In this document: one piece after another, positions 31,914 to 41,335 of the stretch
How positions within the stretch are numbered: position 1 is the stretch's first letter
Layout of the letters: each line of letters begins with the position of its first letter
Source of the DNA: Methylobacteriaceae bacterium
GTDB taxonomy: Bacteria > Pseudomonadota > Alphaproteobacteria > Rhizobiales > Beijerinckiaceae
Assembly: GCA_947444195.1 (NCBI GenBank)
Contig: CANEZL010000011.1
Span: 53,570-117,569, forward strand
Direction: 5' to 3'
Length of the DNA: 64,000 nt
Translations under genes and position numbers: made by a program
Notes under the pieces: generated by a model
Told to the model about the DNA's origin: nothing
Database searches by the model: none
Seen by the model: only the letters and a program-made list of their open reading frames with translations

Positions 31914-33782
31914 ATGGAAGACAGACCGCTCGCCGATCTCTTCGAGCCCGCCACCCGCGCGCGCTGGCTCGGACTGGTGGAGACCGCCCTGAAGGGGGGC
32001 GATTTCGAGAAGCGGCTGGTCTCGAAGACGGCCGACGGCCTGCGCGTCGAACCTCTCTACGATCCCGCCGAACCGACGGCGCAGCCGATGCGGGCGCCGG
32101 GCCCCTGGCGGGTGTCGCAGCGGGTCGACCATCCCGAGGGGGAGGCCGCCAACCGGCAGGCGCTCACCGACCTCGAAGGGGGGGCCGACGCGCTGACCCT
32201 CGTCTTCGCGGCGGCCCCCGCGGCGCGCGGCTTCGGCCTCACTGTCGAGAGCGTGGAGGCCCTCGACGCGGTGCTCGGCGGCGTGATGCTGCCCCTCATC
32301 GCCCTGCGCCTCGACGCGGGCGGGCAGGCGCTCGAAGCGGCAAGCCTCCTCAAGGCGCTCGTGGAAAAGCGCGGCGACGATCTCGCCGCCCTCGACCTCG
32401 ATCTCGGCATCGATCCGGTGGGCCGGCTCGCCGCCACCGGCAGCCTCAACGGCGTCTGGGCCGACATCGTGCCCAAGCTCGCCGCCACCTTGCGCGACTT
32501 CGACGGGGCCGGTTTCCGCGGCCGCGCCTTCCTGGCGGACGGGCGGCCCTACCACGAGGGCGGCGCGGGCGAGGTGGACGAACTCGCCGCCGTGCTCGCC
32601 ACCGCTGTGACCTATCTGCGCGCCCTGGAGGCCGAGGGGCACGACCTCGACCGCGCCCGCGACGCGATCGGCGTGCTGCTCGCCGCGGATGCCGACGAGT
32701 TCCTCGGCATCGCCAAGTTCCGCGCCATGCGCCGGCTCTGGGCCCGCGTGGAGGAGGCCTGCGGGCTCGACCCGAAGCCCCTGCGCCTGCACGCGGAGAG
32801 CGCGTGGCGGATGATGACCCGGCGCGACCCCTTCGTGAACATCCTGCGCACCACCATGGCGGCGACCGCGGCCGGCCTCGGCGGCGCCGACAGCGTCACG
32901 CTCCTGCCCTACACCCAGGCGCTCGGCCTGCCCGACGCCTTCGCCCGGCGGGTGGCCCGCAACAGCCAGATCATCCTGCTCGAGGAATCGGGCCTCGCCC
33001 GCGTGGCCGATCCCGCGGGCGGTGCCGGCGGGCTGGAGGCGCTCACGGCGCAGCTCACCGAGCAGGCCTGGGAGGCCTTCCAGACCCTCGAGCGCGAGGG
33101 CGGCATCGTGGCGAGCCTCAGCGTGGGCAAGCTCCAGCGCCGCATCGAGGGCGTGCGCGAGGCCCGCGCCCGGGCGGTCGCGACCCGGCGCGAGCCCCTC
33201 ACCGGCGCGACCGAGTTCCCCTTCCTCGCCGAGAAGCCGGTGGCGGTCCTCGACGTGCCCCCGCGCGATCCGCCGCCCGCGTCGAATTTCGGCGCCGGGA
33301 CGGCTGTGGCCTGCGATCCGCTGCCCGCGCAGCGCCTCGCCGAGCCCTTCGAGGCCCTGCGCGACGCCTCCGACGCGGTGCTCGCCCGGACCGGACGGAG
33401 GCCCGGCGTCTTCCTGGCCAATCTCGGCCCGATGGCGGCCTTCAACACCCGCGCCACCTTCGCGGCCAACGCCTTCGCGGCCGGCGGCCTCGAGGCCCTC
33501 GGCAACGAGGGCTTCGCGGACGATGCGAGCCTCACCGCGGCCTTCCAGGCCTCCGGGGCGTCCCTCGCCTGCCTGTGCTCGTCGGACGCGGTCTATGCCG
33601 AGCGGGCGGTCGCCGCGGTGCGGGCCCTCAAGGAGGCCGGTGCCGGCACGATCTACCTCGCCGGCCGGCCGGCCGACCTCGCCGAGCCGCTGAAGGAGGC
33701 GGGCCTGCACGCCTTCCTCCACGCGGGCTGCGACCTCCTCGCCCTCCTCAACGAGGCCCTGCGCCGGGCCGTGAAGCCCTGA
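31914..33782 (+). CDS. mcmB: Methylmalonyl-CoA mutase small (beta) subunit
   Basis: 622 residues. The TIM-barrel domain (about 30-440) matches the mutase family (HAESAWRMMTRRDPFVNILR then TTMAATAAGLGGADSVTLLP, RVARNSQIILLEESGLARVADP). The C-terminal domain (about 480-622) resembles the B12 domain but lacks the DxHxxG cobalamin ligand, so this is the non-catalytic small subunit. In Methylobacterium the heterodimer interconverts methylmalonyl-CoA and succinyl-CoA in the ethylmalonyl-CoA and propionate routes; its large-subunit partner is not in this window. Monocistronic. Confidence 0.88.
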   Translation: MEDRPLADLFEPATRARWLGLVETALKGGDFEKRLVSKTADGLRVEPLYDPAEPTAQPMRAPGPWRVSQRVDHPEGEAANRQALTDLEGGADALTLVFAAAPAARGFGLTVESVEALDAVLGGVMLPLIALRLDAGGQALEAASLLKALVEKRGDDLAALDLDLGIDPVGRLAATGSLNGVWADIVPKLAATLRDFDGAGFRGRAFLADGRPYHEGGAGEVDELAAVLATAVTYLRALEAEGHDLDRARDAIGVLLAADADEFLGIAKFRAMRRLWARVEEACGLDPKPLRLHAESAWRMMTRRDPFVNILRTTMAATAAGLGGADSVTLLPYTQALGLPDAFARRVARNSQIILLEESGLARVADPAGGAGGLEALTAQLTEQAWEAFQTLEREGGIVASLSVGKLQRRIEGVREARARAVATRREPLTGATEFPFLAEKPVAVLDVPPRDPPPASNFGAGTAVACDPLPAQRLAEPFEALRDASDAVLARTGRRPGVFLANLGPMAAFNTRATFAANAFAAGGLEALGNEGFADDASLTAAFQASGASLACLCSSDAVYAERAVAAVRALKEAGAGTIYLAGRPADLAEPLKEAGLHAFLHAGCDLLALLNEALRRAVKP

Positions 33783-33859
33783 GGCCGCGGTTCCGCGGCA
33801 GCGCAACCGAAACCGGCCTCGCGAGTTTCCGCCACGATCAAGCGTGACGGAAACTCCTC

Positions 33860-34243
33860 ATGAAGGCTTTCACCCTCGCAGCCGCGTCGACCCTGGTCCT
33901 CGCCGGCATCGGCACGGCCGACGCCGCGCAGCGCAAGGCGCAGGTTCCGCACGCCTTCGACGGCAGCTGGAGCATCGAGGTCATCACCGAGTCCGGGAGC
34001 TGCGACCGGGCCTACCGCTACGGCGTGCGCATCGACCGGGGCGAGGCGAGCTATCCGGGCGGCGACTTCCAGGTGAACGGCCGGGTGGCGAAGAACGGCG
34101 CGGTGCGGGCCACCATCTCGAACAGCCTGGGCAGCGCCAACGTGGTCGGGCGCCTCGCCAAGAGCGGCTACGGCCAGGGCACCTGGACCGCGGGCGGCGG
34201 CGCCCAGTGCCGCGGCCGCTGGAACGCCGAGCGCCGGAGCTGA
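33860..34243 (+). CDS. Small exported protein of unknown function
   Basis: 127 residues. Signal peptide 1-22 (ending ADAAQ). The mature part starts AFDGSWSIEVITESGSC and ends with CRGRWNAERRS; two Cys may pair. Repeating beta-strand pattern (YRYGVRIDRGE, FQVNGRV, VRATISNS, VVGRLAKSG, GTWTAGG) suggests a small beta sandwich or barrel. Similar short secreted proteins occur widely in Bradyrhizobium and Methylobacterium relatives, without a known role. A strong GC hairpin follows. Confidence 0.72.
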   Translation: MKAFTLAAASTLVLAGIGTADAAQRKAQVPHAFDGSWSIEVITESGSCDRAYRYGVRIDRGEASYPGGDFQVNGRVAKNGAVRATISNSLGSANVVGRLAKSGYGQGTWTAGGGAQCRGRWNAERRS

Positions 34244-34249
34244 TCCCCG

Positions 34250-34268
34250 GCCGGGCCCCGGGCCCGGC
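34250..34268 (+). terminator. GC hairpin after the small exported protein gene
   Basis: GCCGGGCC-CCG-GGCCCGGC, a perfect 8-bp stem 6 bp after the stop codon. Confidence 0.45.
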
Positions 34269-34391
34269 GCACGCCCCTGTGCCCGCGAAGCGACAGGCCC
34301 TCATTCAGGCGGCCCGGGCCTCGTCCGGGCCCTGTTCCCGTCGCAATCCTCGGGGAATACTGCTCTCGTCCGCTCCCCGACGAGACCCCGC

Positions 34392-34811
34392 ATGAAGACC
34401 GCCCTTCTCGGAACCCTGGCCGTTCTCGCCTTCGTCTCCGCTGCCGAGGCCGGTCCGCGCAACCGGGCGGATGCCGAGGCCAAGCTCGATCCCCTCCGCC
34501 AGGCCGCGACCGATTGCTTCGCCGAGACGGTGATGTCCAATCCCGGCGCCATGAACCACGCCCGCGCCGGCCGCTGGTACCAGGCCGCGGGGGTCATCGG
34601 CTTCCTCTGCCGCCCCGAGGTCGACGCCATGGTGATGGCCTACGACCGTCTCTACGGCCCCGGCCGCGGCGAGCGCTTCTTCAAGGGCGCCTACGCCAAG
34701 CATCTCGACCAGCAGCTCGCCGCCCGCCTCCAGCCGCTCCTGGAGCGCAAGACCGTGGCGAGCGCCGAGCCGCCGGCCGAGAAGGGCGCGGCCGACGAGG
34801 CCGGGCACTGA
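34392..34811 (+). CDS. Exported protein of unknown function
   Basis: 139 residues. Signal peptide 1-20 (ending SAAEA). The mature part is helical: AEAKLDPLRQAATDCFAETV, a second Cys in GFLCRPEVDAMV, then YDRLYGPGRGERFFKGAYA and an Ala/Glu-rich tail. The two cysteines may form a disulfide in the periplasm. I do not recognise a family. It follows the other small exported protein gene on the same strand, 148 bp apart with a hairpin between, so each probably has its own promoter. Convergent with the SDR gene. Confidence 0.65.
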   Translation: MKTALLGTLAVLAFVSAAEAGPRNRADAEAKLDPLRQAATDCFAETVMSNPGAMNHARAGRWYQAAGVIGFLCRPEVDAMVMAYDRLYGPGRGERFFKGAYAKHLDQQLAARLQPLLERKTVASAEPPAEKGAADEAGH

Positions 34812-34833
34812 CGCGGCCTGCGGACCCGCAGGC

Positions 34834-35598
34834 CTAACTGAGCGCCGGCTGCCCGTTCGAGGCCGAGAGGCCGCCGTCGACGGGCAGGTTCACGCCCGTG
34901 ACGAAGCGGGCATCCGCGCTCGCCAGGAAGGCGATGACGGGCGCGACGTCCTCGGGATCGGCCCCCCGCCCCATCGGAATGCGCTCCTCGAACTTGGCGA
35001 CGAGCTCGGGCTGGTCCTGCATGCCGGCCGTGAAGGGCGTGTAGACGAGGGACGGGTTGACCGCGTTGACGCGCACGCCGTTCCTCGCCTCGTCGAGGGC
35101 GAGCGCCCGGGTGAAGTTCGTCACCGCGCCCTTGGCCGCGCAGTAGAAGCTGTGGTTCCAGTCCCCGCCGAGGCCCGAGACGGAGGAGACGTTGACGATG
35201 CAGCCCCGGCTCCGCCGAAGATGGGGCATCGCGAAGCGGGTCATGTAGAAGACGCCGTAGAGGTCGGTCTCGATCACCGTCGAGAAGTCGTCGATCGCGC
35301 CCTCGTCGACCTTGCCGAGATGGTCCTTGCCGGCATTGTTGACGAGGACGTCGAGGCGGCCGAACCGCTCGACCGTGCCCGCGATCACCCGCTCGCAGCC
35401 CTCCCGGTCCGCGAGGTCGGCCACGATCGTGAGGACGCCCGCCGCCTCGATGTCCCCGGCGACCCGCGCGAGGCCCTCGGCGTTCCGGTCGGCGAGGACG
35501 AGCTGGGCGCCCTCCCGCCCGAAGCGCCGCGCCGCCGCCTCGCCGATCCCCGAGGCCGAGCCCGTGACCAGCACCACCTTGTCCCTGAAACGCGTCAT
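34834..35598 (-). CDS. Short-chain dehydrogenase/reductase (classical SDR)
   Basis: 254 residues. NAD(P)-binding TGSASGIG (12-19), acidic residue D37 after the second strand (favouring NAD), NNAG (87-90), and the catalytic S138/S139-Y152-xxx-K156 (YCAAK). The C-terminus (FVTGVNLPVDGGLSAS) is typical of 3-oxoacyl or sugar/alcohol dehydrogenases. Substrate not predictable. Separate from the quinone reductase gene (80 bp) on the same strand, so the two could be cotranscribed. Confidence 0.85.
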   Translation of the reverse strand: MTRFRDKVVLVTGSASGIGEAAARRFGREGAQLVLADRNAEGLARVAGDIEAAGVLTIVADLADREGCERVIAGTVERFGRLDVLVNNAGKDHLGKVDEGAIDDFSTVIETDLYGVFYMTRFAMPHLRRSRGCIVNVSSVSGLGGDWNHSFYCAAKGAVTNFTRALALDEARNGVRVNAVNPSLVYTPFTAGMQDQPELVAKFEERIPMGRGADPEDVAPVIAFLASADARFVTGVNLPVDGGLSASNGQPALS

Positions 35599-35678
35599 CG
35601 GCCCTGCCTATCCTGCCCGCCCGTGTCGGAACCGCGGGTGAGCGGGCGGGTTCCGGCGCTGCGCCGGGCGGCAGAGGG

Positions 35679-36650
35679 TCACAGCCGCAGCAGCACCTTG
35701 CCCACCGCCTCGCGCCGGGTGAGGATGCCCAGCGCCGCTGCGTAGTCCTCCAGGGGGTATTCCCCGTGCACCCGGGCGGTGAGCCTGCCCTCCGCCACCC
35801 AGGCGAGGAGCTGGCCCTGGTCCGCCTGATGGGCCTCTGGATCGCGGTCGAGGAAGGCGCCCCAGTGCACGCCCTGCACGTCGAGTTCCTTGAGGAGCAT
35901 CAGGTTGAGGGGCAGGCGCGGGATCTCGCCCGCCGCGAAGCCCACCACGAGGTAGCGCCCGCGCCAGCGCAGGGCCCGCAGCGCCGGCTCGGCGAAGGCG
36001 TCGCCCACCGCGTCGTAGACCACGTCGACGCCCCCGCCCGAGGCCTCGCGCAGGGCGTCCTTCAGGGTCGCCGGATCGTAGACGAGGCCGATCTCGGCCC
36101 CGTGCGCGCGGGCGGCGGCGAGCTTCTCCTCCGAGGACGCGCAGGCGATGACGCGGGCCCCCATCAGGGCGCCGAGCTCCACCGCGGCGAGGCCGACGCC
36201 GCCCGAGGCGCCGAGCACCGCGAGCCACTCCCCCGGCCGGATGCGGGCGCGGTTGCGCAGGGCGTGCAGCGAGGTGCCGTAGGTGATGGTGAGCCCCGCC
36301 GCCTGCGCGTCCGCGACGGCGTCGGGCACCCTGGTGAGCTGGCCGGGATTCGCCACGATGCGCTCGCGGCAGGTGCCGAACTTGGCGTGCACGACCACCC
36401 GGTCGCCGACCGCGAAACCCGCGACTCCCGGCCCCAGCGCCTCGATCACGCCGCAGGCCTCCCCGCCCGGCGAGAAGGGCAGGGTCGGCTTTACCTGGTA
36501 GCGGCCGGCGATGATCAGCGTGTCGAAGAAGTTGAGGGCGGCCACGCTCACGCGCACCACGGCCTCGCCCGGCCCCGCCACCGGATCGGCCAGGGTCTCC
36601 ACCGCCAGATCCTCCGGCTTGCCCAGCCTCGTGCATAGCAGCGCGCGCAT
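35679..36650 (-). CDS. NADPH:quinone oxidoreductase-like MDR protein
   Basis: 323 residues. Zinc-free medium-chain reductase: the N-terminal GroES-like fold (LNFFDTLIIAGRYQVKPTLP, PGGEACGVIEALG) leads to the Rossmann GASGGVGLAAVELG near 147-160 and VVYDAVGDAFAEPALR. It likely reduces quinones or alpha,beta-unsaturated carbonyls with NADPH. The ATG at 36650 gives the usual family length. Located between ubiG and an SDR gene on the same strand. Confidence 0.87.
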   Translation of the reverse strand: MRALLCTRLGKPEDLAVETLADPVAGPGEAVVRVSVAALNFFDTLIIAGRYQVKPTLPFSPGGEACGVIEALGPGVAGFAVGDRVVVHAKFGTCRERIVANPGQLTRVPDAVADAQAAGLTITYGTSLHALRNRARIRPGEWLAVLGASGGVGLAAVELGALMGARVIACASSEEKLAAARAHGAEIGLVYDPATLKDALREASGGGVDVVYDAVGDAFAEPALRALRWRGRYLVVGFAAGEIPRLPLNLMLLKELDVQGVHWGAFLDRDPEAHQADQGQLLAWVAEGRLTARVHGEYPLEDYAAALGILTRREAVGKVLLRL

Positions 36651-36739
36651 CGCGTCCTCCCGGTTCGGATTCTTGTCCGGGCCATGCCCCGCGCGGAGGC
36701 GCCCCGCAAGGGGGACTTCGGCAGGAGGTGCGGTGCGGT

Positions 36740-37498
36740 TCAGGCCGCCTTCTCGGCCGCGACCATGTAGTTCACCGCCGTGTCGCCGCTCGCGCGCCAG
36801 CCGTCGGTGAGGGGGTTGTAGACCACGCCGGTCACGTCGGTCGGCACGAGGCCGCCGGCCCGCAGCATCCCGCGCAGCTCGTCGGGGGTGATGAACTTGT
36901 CCCAGTCGTGGGTGCCCCGGGGCAGCCAGCCGAGGACGTACTCGGCCCCGACGATGGCGAGGGCGAAGGAGCGCAGGGTCCGGTTGAGCGTGGCGGCGAA
37001 GAGGAGGCCGCCGGGCTTCACCGCGGAGGCCGCCGCGCGCAGGAAGGCCTTCGGGTCCGGCACGTGCTCGATCACCTCCATGGCGAGCACCACGTCGAAG
37101 CGGGCGCCCGACGCCGCCACGGCCTCGATGGTCTCGGGCCGGTAATCCACGCGGATGCCGGCCTCCTCCGCGTGGGCGCGGGCGGCGGCGAGGTTGCGGG
37201 TGGCCGGATCGAGGCCGGTCACCGCGGCGCCGAGGCGGGCCAGGGGCTCCGACAGGAGGCCGCCGCCGCAGCCCACATCGACGATGCTCAGGCCCTCCAG
37301 GGCGAAGGGCGCGTCGGGGTCGCGCCCGAACCGGCGGCAGACCGCGTCGCGGATATAGGCGAGGCGCACCGGGTTGAAGCGGTGCAGCACCCGCATGGGC
37401 CCGGCCTCGTCCCACCACGTCGCCGCCAGCGCGTCGAAGCGCGCCACCTCGGCCGCGTCCACCCGTCCCGCGCCGCCGGCGCTTCCCATCTCGGCCAT
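36740..37498 (-). CDS. ubiG: Ubiquinone biosynthesis O-methyltransferase UbiG
   Basis: 252 residues. It performs both O-methylations of ubiquinone. Class I SAM motifs: IVDVGCGGGLLSEPLARLG near 72-90, VLAMEVIEHVPDP and GGLLFAATLNRT. The UbiG-typical start FDALAATWWDEAGPMRVLHR (FNPVRLAYI) and the WDKFITPDEL region are present. It is divergent from lysC, an arrangement conserved in Hyphomicrobiales. Confidence 0.95.
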   Translation of the reverse strand: MAEMGSAGGAGRVDAAEVARFDALAATWWDEAGPMRVLHRFNPVRLAYIRDAVCRRFGRDPDAPFALEGLSIVDVGCGGGLLSEPLARLGAAVTGLDPATRNLAAARAHAEEAGIRVDYRPETIEAVAASGARFDVVLAMEVIEHVPDPKAFLRAAASAVKPGGLLFAATLNRTLRSFALAIVGAEYVLGWLPRGTHDWDKFITPDELRGMLRAGGLVPTDVTGVVYNPLTDGWRASGDTAVNYMVAAEKAA

Positions 37499-37550
37499 GC
37501 CCGCTCCGCATCCCTGTCGCTGGCGTACCGCCGACCTGCCGGCCGGCTTG

Positions 37551-37579
37551 TTGACAGCCCCTGCCCCCGCTTGTACCCG
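37551..37579 (+). promoter_or_regulatory. Possible sigma-70 promoter for lysC
   Basis: A consensus -35 TTGACA (37551-37556) is followed after 17 bp by TACCCG (37574-37579), a weak -10. It lies 82 bp before the lysC start codon in the ubiG-lysC divergent space. Confidence 0.4.
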
Positions 37580-37660
37580 CCCAAACCCGACCCGGTACAG
37601 CCGCCGGCCCGTCTTCGCGGCGCCCGGGACGCTTCTTTATGACGTGAACGCGGACGCCAC

Positions 37661-38896
37661 ATGCCCCGTTTGGTGATGAAGTTCGGCGGCACGTCGGTCG
37701 CCAACGTCGACCGGATCCGGAACGTCGCCGCCCATGTCGCCCGCGAGGTCGCGGCCGGCTACGAGGTCGCCGTGGTCGTCTCCGCCATGTCGGGCAAGAC
37801 GAACGAGCTCGTCGCCTGGGTGAAGGACGCCGACCCGCTCTACGCCGAGGCCGAGTACGACGCCGTGGTGGCCTCGGGCGAGCAGGTCACCTCGGGGCTG
37901 CTCGCCATCGCGCTGCGCAAGATGGGCATCCCCGCCCGCTCCTGGCAGGGCTGGCAGATCCCGATCCTGACCTCGGACGCGCACGGCTCGGCCCGCATCG
38001 CCGAGATCGACGGGGCGCGCCTCGACGCGGGCTTCGCGCGCGGCGAGGTCGCGGTCGTCGCCGGCTTCCAGGGCATGCATGCGGAGACGGGGCGGATCAC
38101 CACCCTGGGCCGGGGCGGCTCCGACACCAGCGCGGTGGCGGTGGCCGCCGCCATCGGCGCCGAGCGCTGCGACATCTACACGGACGTGGACGGGGTCTAC
38201 ACCACGGATCCGCGGGTGGTGCCCAAGGCCCGGCGCATGGAGCGCGTGACCTTCGAGGAGATGCTGGAGATGGCCTCGCTGGGCGCCAAGGTGCTCCAGG
38301 TCCGCTCCGTCGAGCTCGCCATGGTGCACCGGGTGCCGACCACCGTGCGCTCCTCCTTCGATCCGCCGGACGCGGCCCGTCCCGGCACCCTCATCTGCGA
38401 CGAGGACGACAGCGTGGAACAGCAGATCATCACCGGGATCGCCTTCTCGCGGGACGAGGCGCAGATCACGCTCCGCCGCGTCAAGGACAGCCCCGGCGTC
38501 GCCGCGGCGATCTTCGGGCCGCTCGCGGACGCCAACATCAACGTCGACATGATCATCCAGACGGTGTCGGGGGACGCCTCGACCACCGACATGACCTTCA
38601 CGGTCCCCGCCGCCGACTACCAGCGCACCCGCACCGTGCTGGAGGCGCAGGCCGAGGCCATCGGCTTCGGCGAGATCGAGGGCGCCACCGACGTGGTGAA
38701 GGTCTCGGCCATCGGCGTCGGCATGCGCTCCCACGCGGGCGTGGCGGCCAAGGCCTTCCGGGCGCTCGCCCAGAAGGGCATCAACATCCGCGCCATCACC
38801 ACCTCGGAGATCAAATTCTCCGTCCTCATCGACGCGGCCTATACGGAGCTTGCCGTTCGCACGCTCCACTCGCTATACGGCCTCGATCAGGCCTGA
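37661..38896 (+). CDS. lysC: Aspartate kinase
   Basis: 411 residues. First step of Lys/Met/Thr synthesis. Kinase motifs KFGGTSV (7-13), ASGEQVTSGL near 71-80 and GRGGSDTSAVAVAAA near 148-162 are present. Two ACT domains follow (about 265-410: DSPGVAAAIFGPLADANINV, GVGMRSHAGVAAKAFRALAQ), so allosteric control by lysine/threonine is expected. The length and single-gene form match the alphaproteobacterial enzyme. Followed by ptsP, 97 bp downstream. Confidence 0.96.
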   Translation: MPRLVMKFGGTSVANVDRIRNVAAHVAREVAAGYEVAVVVSAMSGKTNELVAWVKDADPLYAEAEYDAVVASGEQVTSGLLAIALRKMGIPARSWQGWQIPILTSDAHGSARIAEIDGARLDAGFARGEVAVVAGFQGMHAETGRITTLGRGGSDTSAVAVAAAIGAERCDIYTDVDGVYTTDPRVVPKARRMERVTFEEMLEMASLGAKVLQVRSVELAMVHRVPTTVRSSFDPPDAARPGTLICDEDDSVEQQIITGIAFSRDEAQITLRRVKDSPGVAAAIFGPLADANINVDMIIQTVSGDASTTDMTFTVPAADYQRTRTVLEAQAEAIGFGEIEGATDVVKVSAIGVGMRSHAGVAAKAFRALAQKGINIRAITTSEIKFSVLIDAAYTELAVRTLHSLYGLDQA

Positions 38897-38993
38897 ACCT
38901 CAGGGGGGAGACGCCGGGCGGTCCCCGTCTGGCGTCAAGGTTGCAGGGCCGGAGAGTTGCCGAACCGGCTCCTGACGCTGGAATGACGAGACC

Positions 38994-41258
38994 ATGCCCG
39001 CTGCGCCCGGAGGCCCGCGCCTGCTGCTGCGCCGCCTTCGCGAAGCGATGGCGGAGCCGGTCAGCCCACAGGCGCGCCTCGACCGCATCGTCGTTCTGAT
39101 CGCCGCCAACGTGGTGGCCGAGGTCTGCTCGGTCTACGTGCTGCGCGACGACAACAGCCTGGAGCTGTTCGCGACCGAGGGCCTGAACCGCGAGGCGGTC
39201 CATCTCACCCGCATGCGCGCCGACGAGGGCCTCGTCGGCCTGATCGCGCAGACGGCCGAGCCCCTGTCCCTGTCGGACGCCCAGCAGCACCCGGCCTTCT
39301 CCTACCGCCCGGAGACGGGGGAGGAGGCCTTCCACGCCTTCCTCGGCGTGCCGCTGCTCAGGGCCGGCAACACCCTCGGCGTGCTCACCGTCCAGAACAA
39401 GACCTACCGGGTCTATTCGGAAGAGGAGATCGAGGCGCTCCAGACCACCGCGATGGTGCTCTCGGAGATGATCGCCTCGGGCGAGCTGCAGGCCCTCGCC
39501 CCCGATGCCGGCACCGCCGCGCGCCGCGCCGTCAGCGTGCGCGGCACCGTGCTCGCCGAGGGGATCGGCCTCGGCCACGTGGTGCTGCACGAGCCGCGCA
39601 TCGTCGTCCGGACCCTAATCGCCGAGAACAGCGAGCGCGAGATGACGCGCCTCGAATCGGCCATCGAGAACGTGCGCTCGGCCATCGACGACCTCGTGGA
39701 GCGGGGCGACAAGATCGGCTCGGTGGAGTCCCGCGAGGTGCTGGAGACCGTGCGCATGTTCGCCCACGACAAGGGCTGGCTGCGCCGGATGCGCGAGGCG
39801 GTGGCCTCGGGCCTCACCGCGGAGGCCGCGGTGGAGCGGGTGCAGTCCGACAACCGCGCCCGCATGCTGCGCCAGAGCGACCCCTACCTGCGGGACCGCC
39901 TGCACGACCTCGACGACCTCGCCAACCGTCTCCTGCGCGAGCTCATCGGCCAGGACAGCTTCGGCCTGCCCGGATCGCTGCCCGAGAACGCGATCCTGGT
40001 CGCCCGCTCGATGGGCCCGGCCGCGCTCCTCGACTACGAGCCGGCGCGCCTGCGCGGCCTCGTGCTGGAGGAGGGCGGTCCCACCAGCCACGTGGCCATC
40101 GTCGCCCGGGCGCTCGGCATCCCCGCGGTGAGCGAGGTCGAGAACGCCACCGCCCTGTGCGATGCGGGCAACGCCATCATCGTCGATGCGGTGGCCGGCG
40201 AGGTCCATGTCCGGCCCGGCCCCGAGATCGAGGCGGCCTATGCCGAGATGGTGCGCCTGCGCGCCCGGCGGCAGGAGCAGTACCGGGCCCTGCGCGACGT
40301 GCCCGCCGTCACCCGCGACGGGGTCCGCATCGGCCTGCACCTCAACGCGGGCCTCCTCGTCGACCTCAACCATCTCGACGAGGCGGGCGCGGAAGGGGTC
40401 GGCCTGTTCCGCACCGAATTGCAGTTCATGGTGGCCCAGCGCATGCCCTCGGCCGCCGAGCAGCAGGCGCTCTACCGGGCGGTGTTCAGCGCCGCCGGCA
40501 CGCGGCCGGTGACGATCCGGACGCTGGACATCGGCGGCGACAAGATCCTGCCCTACATGCCCAAGCTCGAGGAGGAGAACCCGGCGCTCGGCTGGCGGGC
40601 GATCCGGATCGGCCTCGACCGGCCGGCCCTGCTCAGGGTGCAGCTGCGCGCGCTCCTCAAGGCCTCCGGCGGGCAGCCCCTCAAGATCATGTTCCCGATG
40701 GTGGCCACCGTCGACGAGTTCGTGCGCGCCCGCGCCATCGTGGAGCGCGAGAAGGCCCATCTGCGCCGCCACGGCTATCCCCTGCCCTCGGATTGCCAGC
40801 TCGGCGTGATGGTCGAGGTGCCCTCGCTCCTGTTCCAGATCGACGAGATCGCCGCGGAGGCCGACTTCCTCTCGGTCGGCTCGAACGACCTCATGCAGTT
40901 CCTGTTCGCGGTGGACCGGGAGAACCGGCGCGTCGCCCACCGCTTCGATCCGCTCTCGGTGGCCGCGCTCCGCGCCTTCCGGCTGATCGCCGAGCGGGCG
41001 AGCGCGGTCGGCTGCCCCGTGACGGTGTGCGGCGAGATCGGCGGGCGTCCCCTCGAGGCGATGGCCCTCATCGGCATGGGCTACCGGGGCCTGTCCATGT
41101 CGCCGGCCGCGATCGGCCCCGTGAAGGCGATGGTGCTCACCGTGGATGCGGGGGCGGTCGCCGCGCTGATCGACGCCGAGATGGCCCGGATGCACGACGG
41201 CGACAGCCTGCGGCCCGCCCTGACCGCCTTCGCCAAGGCGCACGGCGTCCCCATCTAG
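38994..41258 (+). CDS. ptsP: Phosphoenolpyruvate--protein phosphotransferase PtsP (EI-Ntr)
   Basis: 754 residues. First enzyme of the nitrogen-related PTS. An N-terminal GAF domain (about 20-160) senses a signal such as glutamine or alpha-ketoglutarate status; then the EI phosphohistidine H366 ([15 protein letters not shown]), and the PEP-binding TIM barrel with [26 protein letters not shown] and C679 in VCGEIGG. It passes phosphate to NPr and EIIA-Ntr, regulating potassium uptake and carbon/nitrogen balance. Order lysC-ptsP-prfA is conserved in the order. Confidence 0.95.
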   Translation: MPAAPGGPRLLLRRLREAMAEPVSPQARLDRIVVLIAANVVAEVCSVYVLRDDNSLELFATEGLNREAVHLTRMRADEGLVGLIAQTAEPLSLSDAQQHPAFSYRPETGEEAFHAFLGVPLLRAGNTLGVLTVQNKTYRVYSEEEIEALQTTAMVLSEMIASGELQALAPDAGTAARRAVSVRGTVLAEGIGLGHVVLHEPRIVVRTLIAENSEREMTRLESAIENVRSAIDDLVERGDKIGSVESREVLETVRMFAHDKGWLRRMREAVASGLTAEAAVERVQSDNRARMLRQSDPYLRDRLHDLDDLANRLLRELIGQDSFGLPGSLPENAILVARSMGPAALLDYEPARLRGLVLEEGGPTSHVAIVARALGIPAVSEVENATALCDAGNAIIVDAVAGEVHVRPGPEIEAAYAEMVRLRARRQEQYRALRDVPAVTRDGVRIGLHLNAGLLVDLNHLDEAGAEGVGLFRTELQFMVAQRMPSAAEQQALYRAVFSAAGTRPVTIRTLDIGGDKILPYMPKLEEENPALGWRAIRIGLDRPALLRVQLRALLKASGGQPLKIMFPMVATVDEFVRARAIVEREKAHLRRHGYPLPSDCQLGVMVEVPSLLFQIDEIAAEADFLSVGSNDLMQFLFAVDRENRRVAHRFDPLSVAALRAFRLIAERASAVGCPVTVCGEIGGRPLEAMALIGMGYRGLSMSPAAIGPVKAMVLTVDAGAVAALIDAEMARMHDGDSLRPALTAFAKAHGVPI

Positions 41259-41335
41259 CGGGTCGAAGACCGGCACCGGCGGCCCGACAACGCCCACGAC
41301 TCGACGATTCCTATGCCAGGCAGATTCCAAGGGCG

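Noticed and set aside
32057..33806. Long minus-strand frames across mcmB
   Set aside because: Mutase motifs are on the plus strand; the minus frames are compositional shadows.
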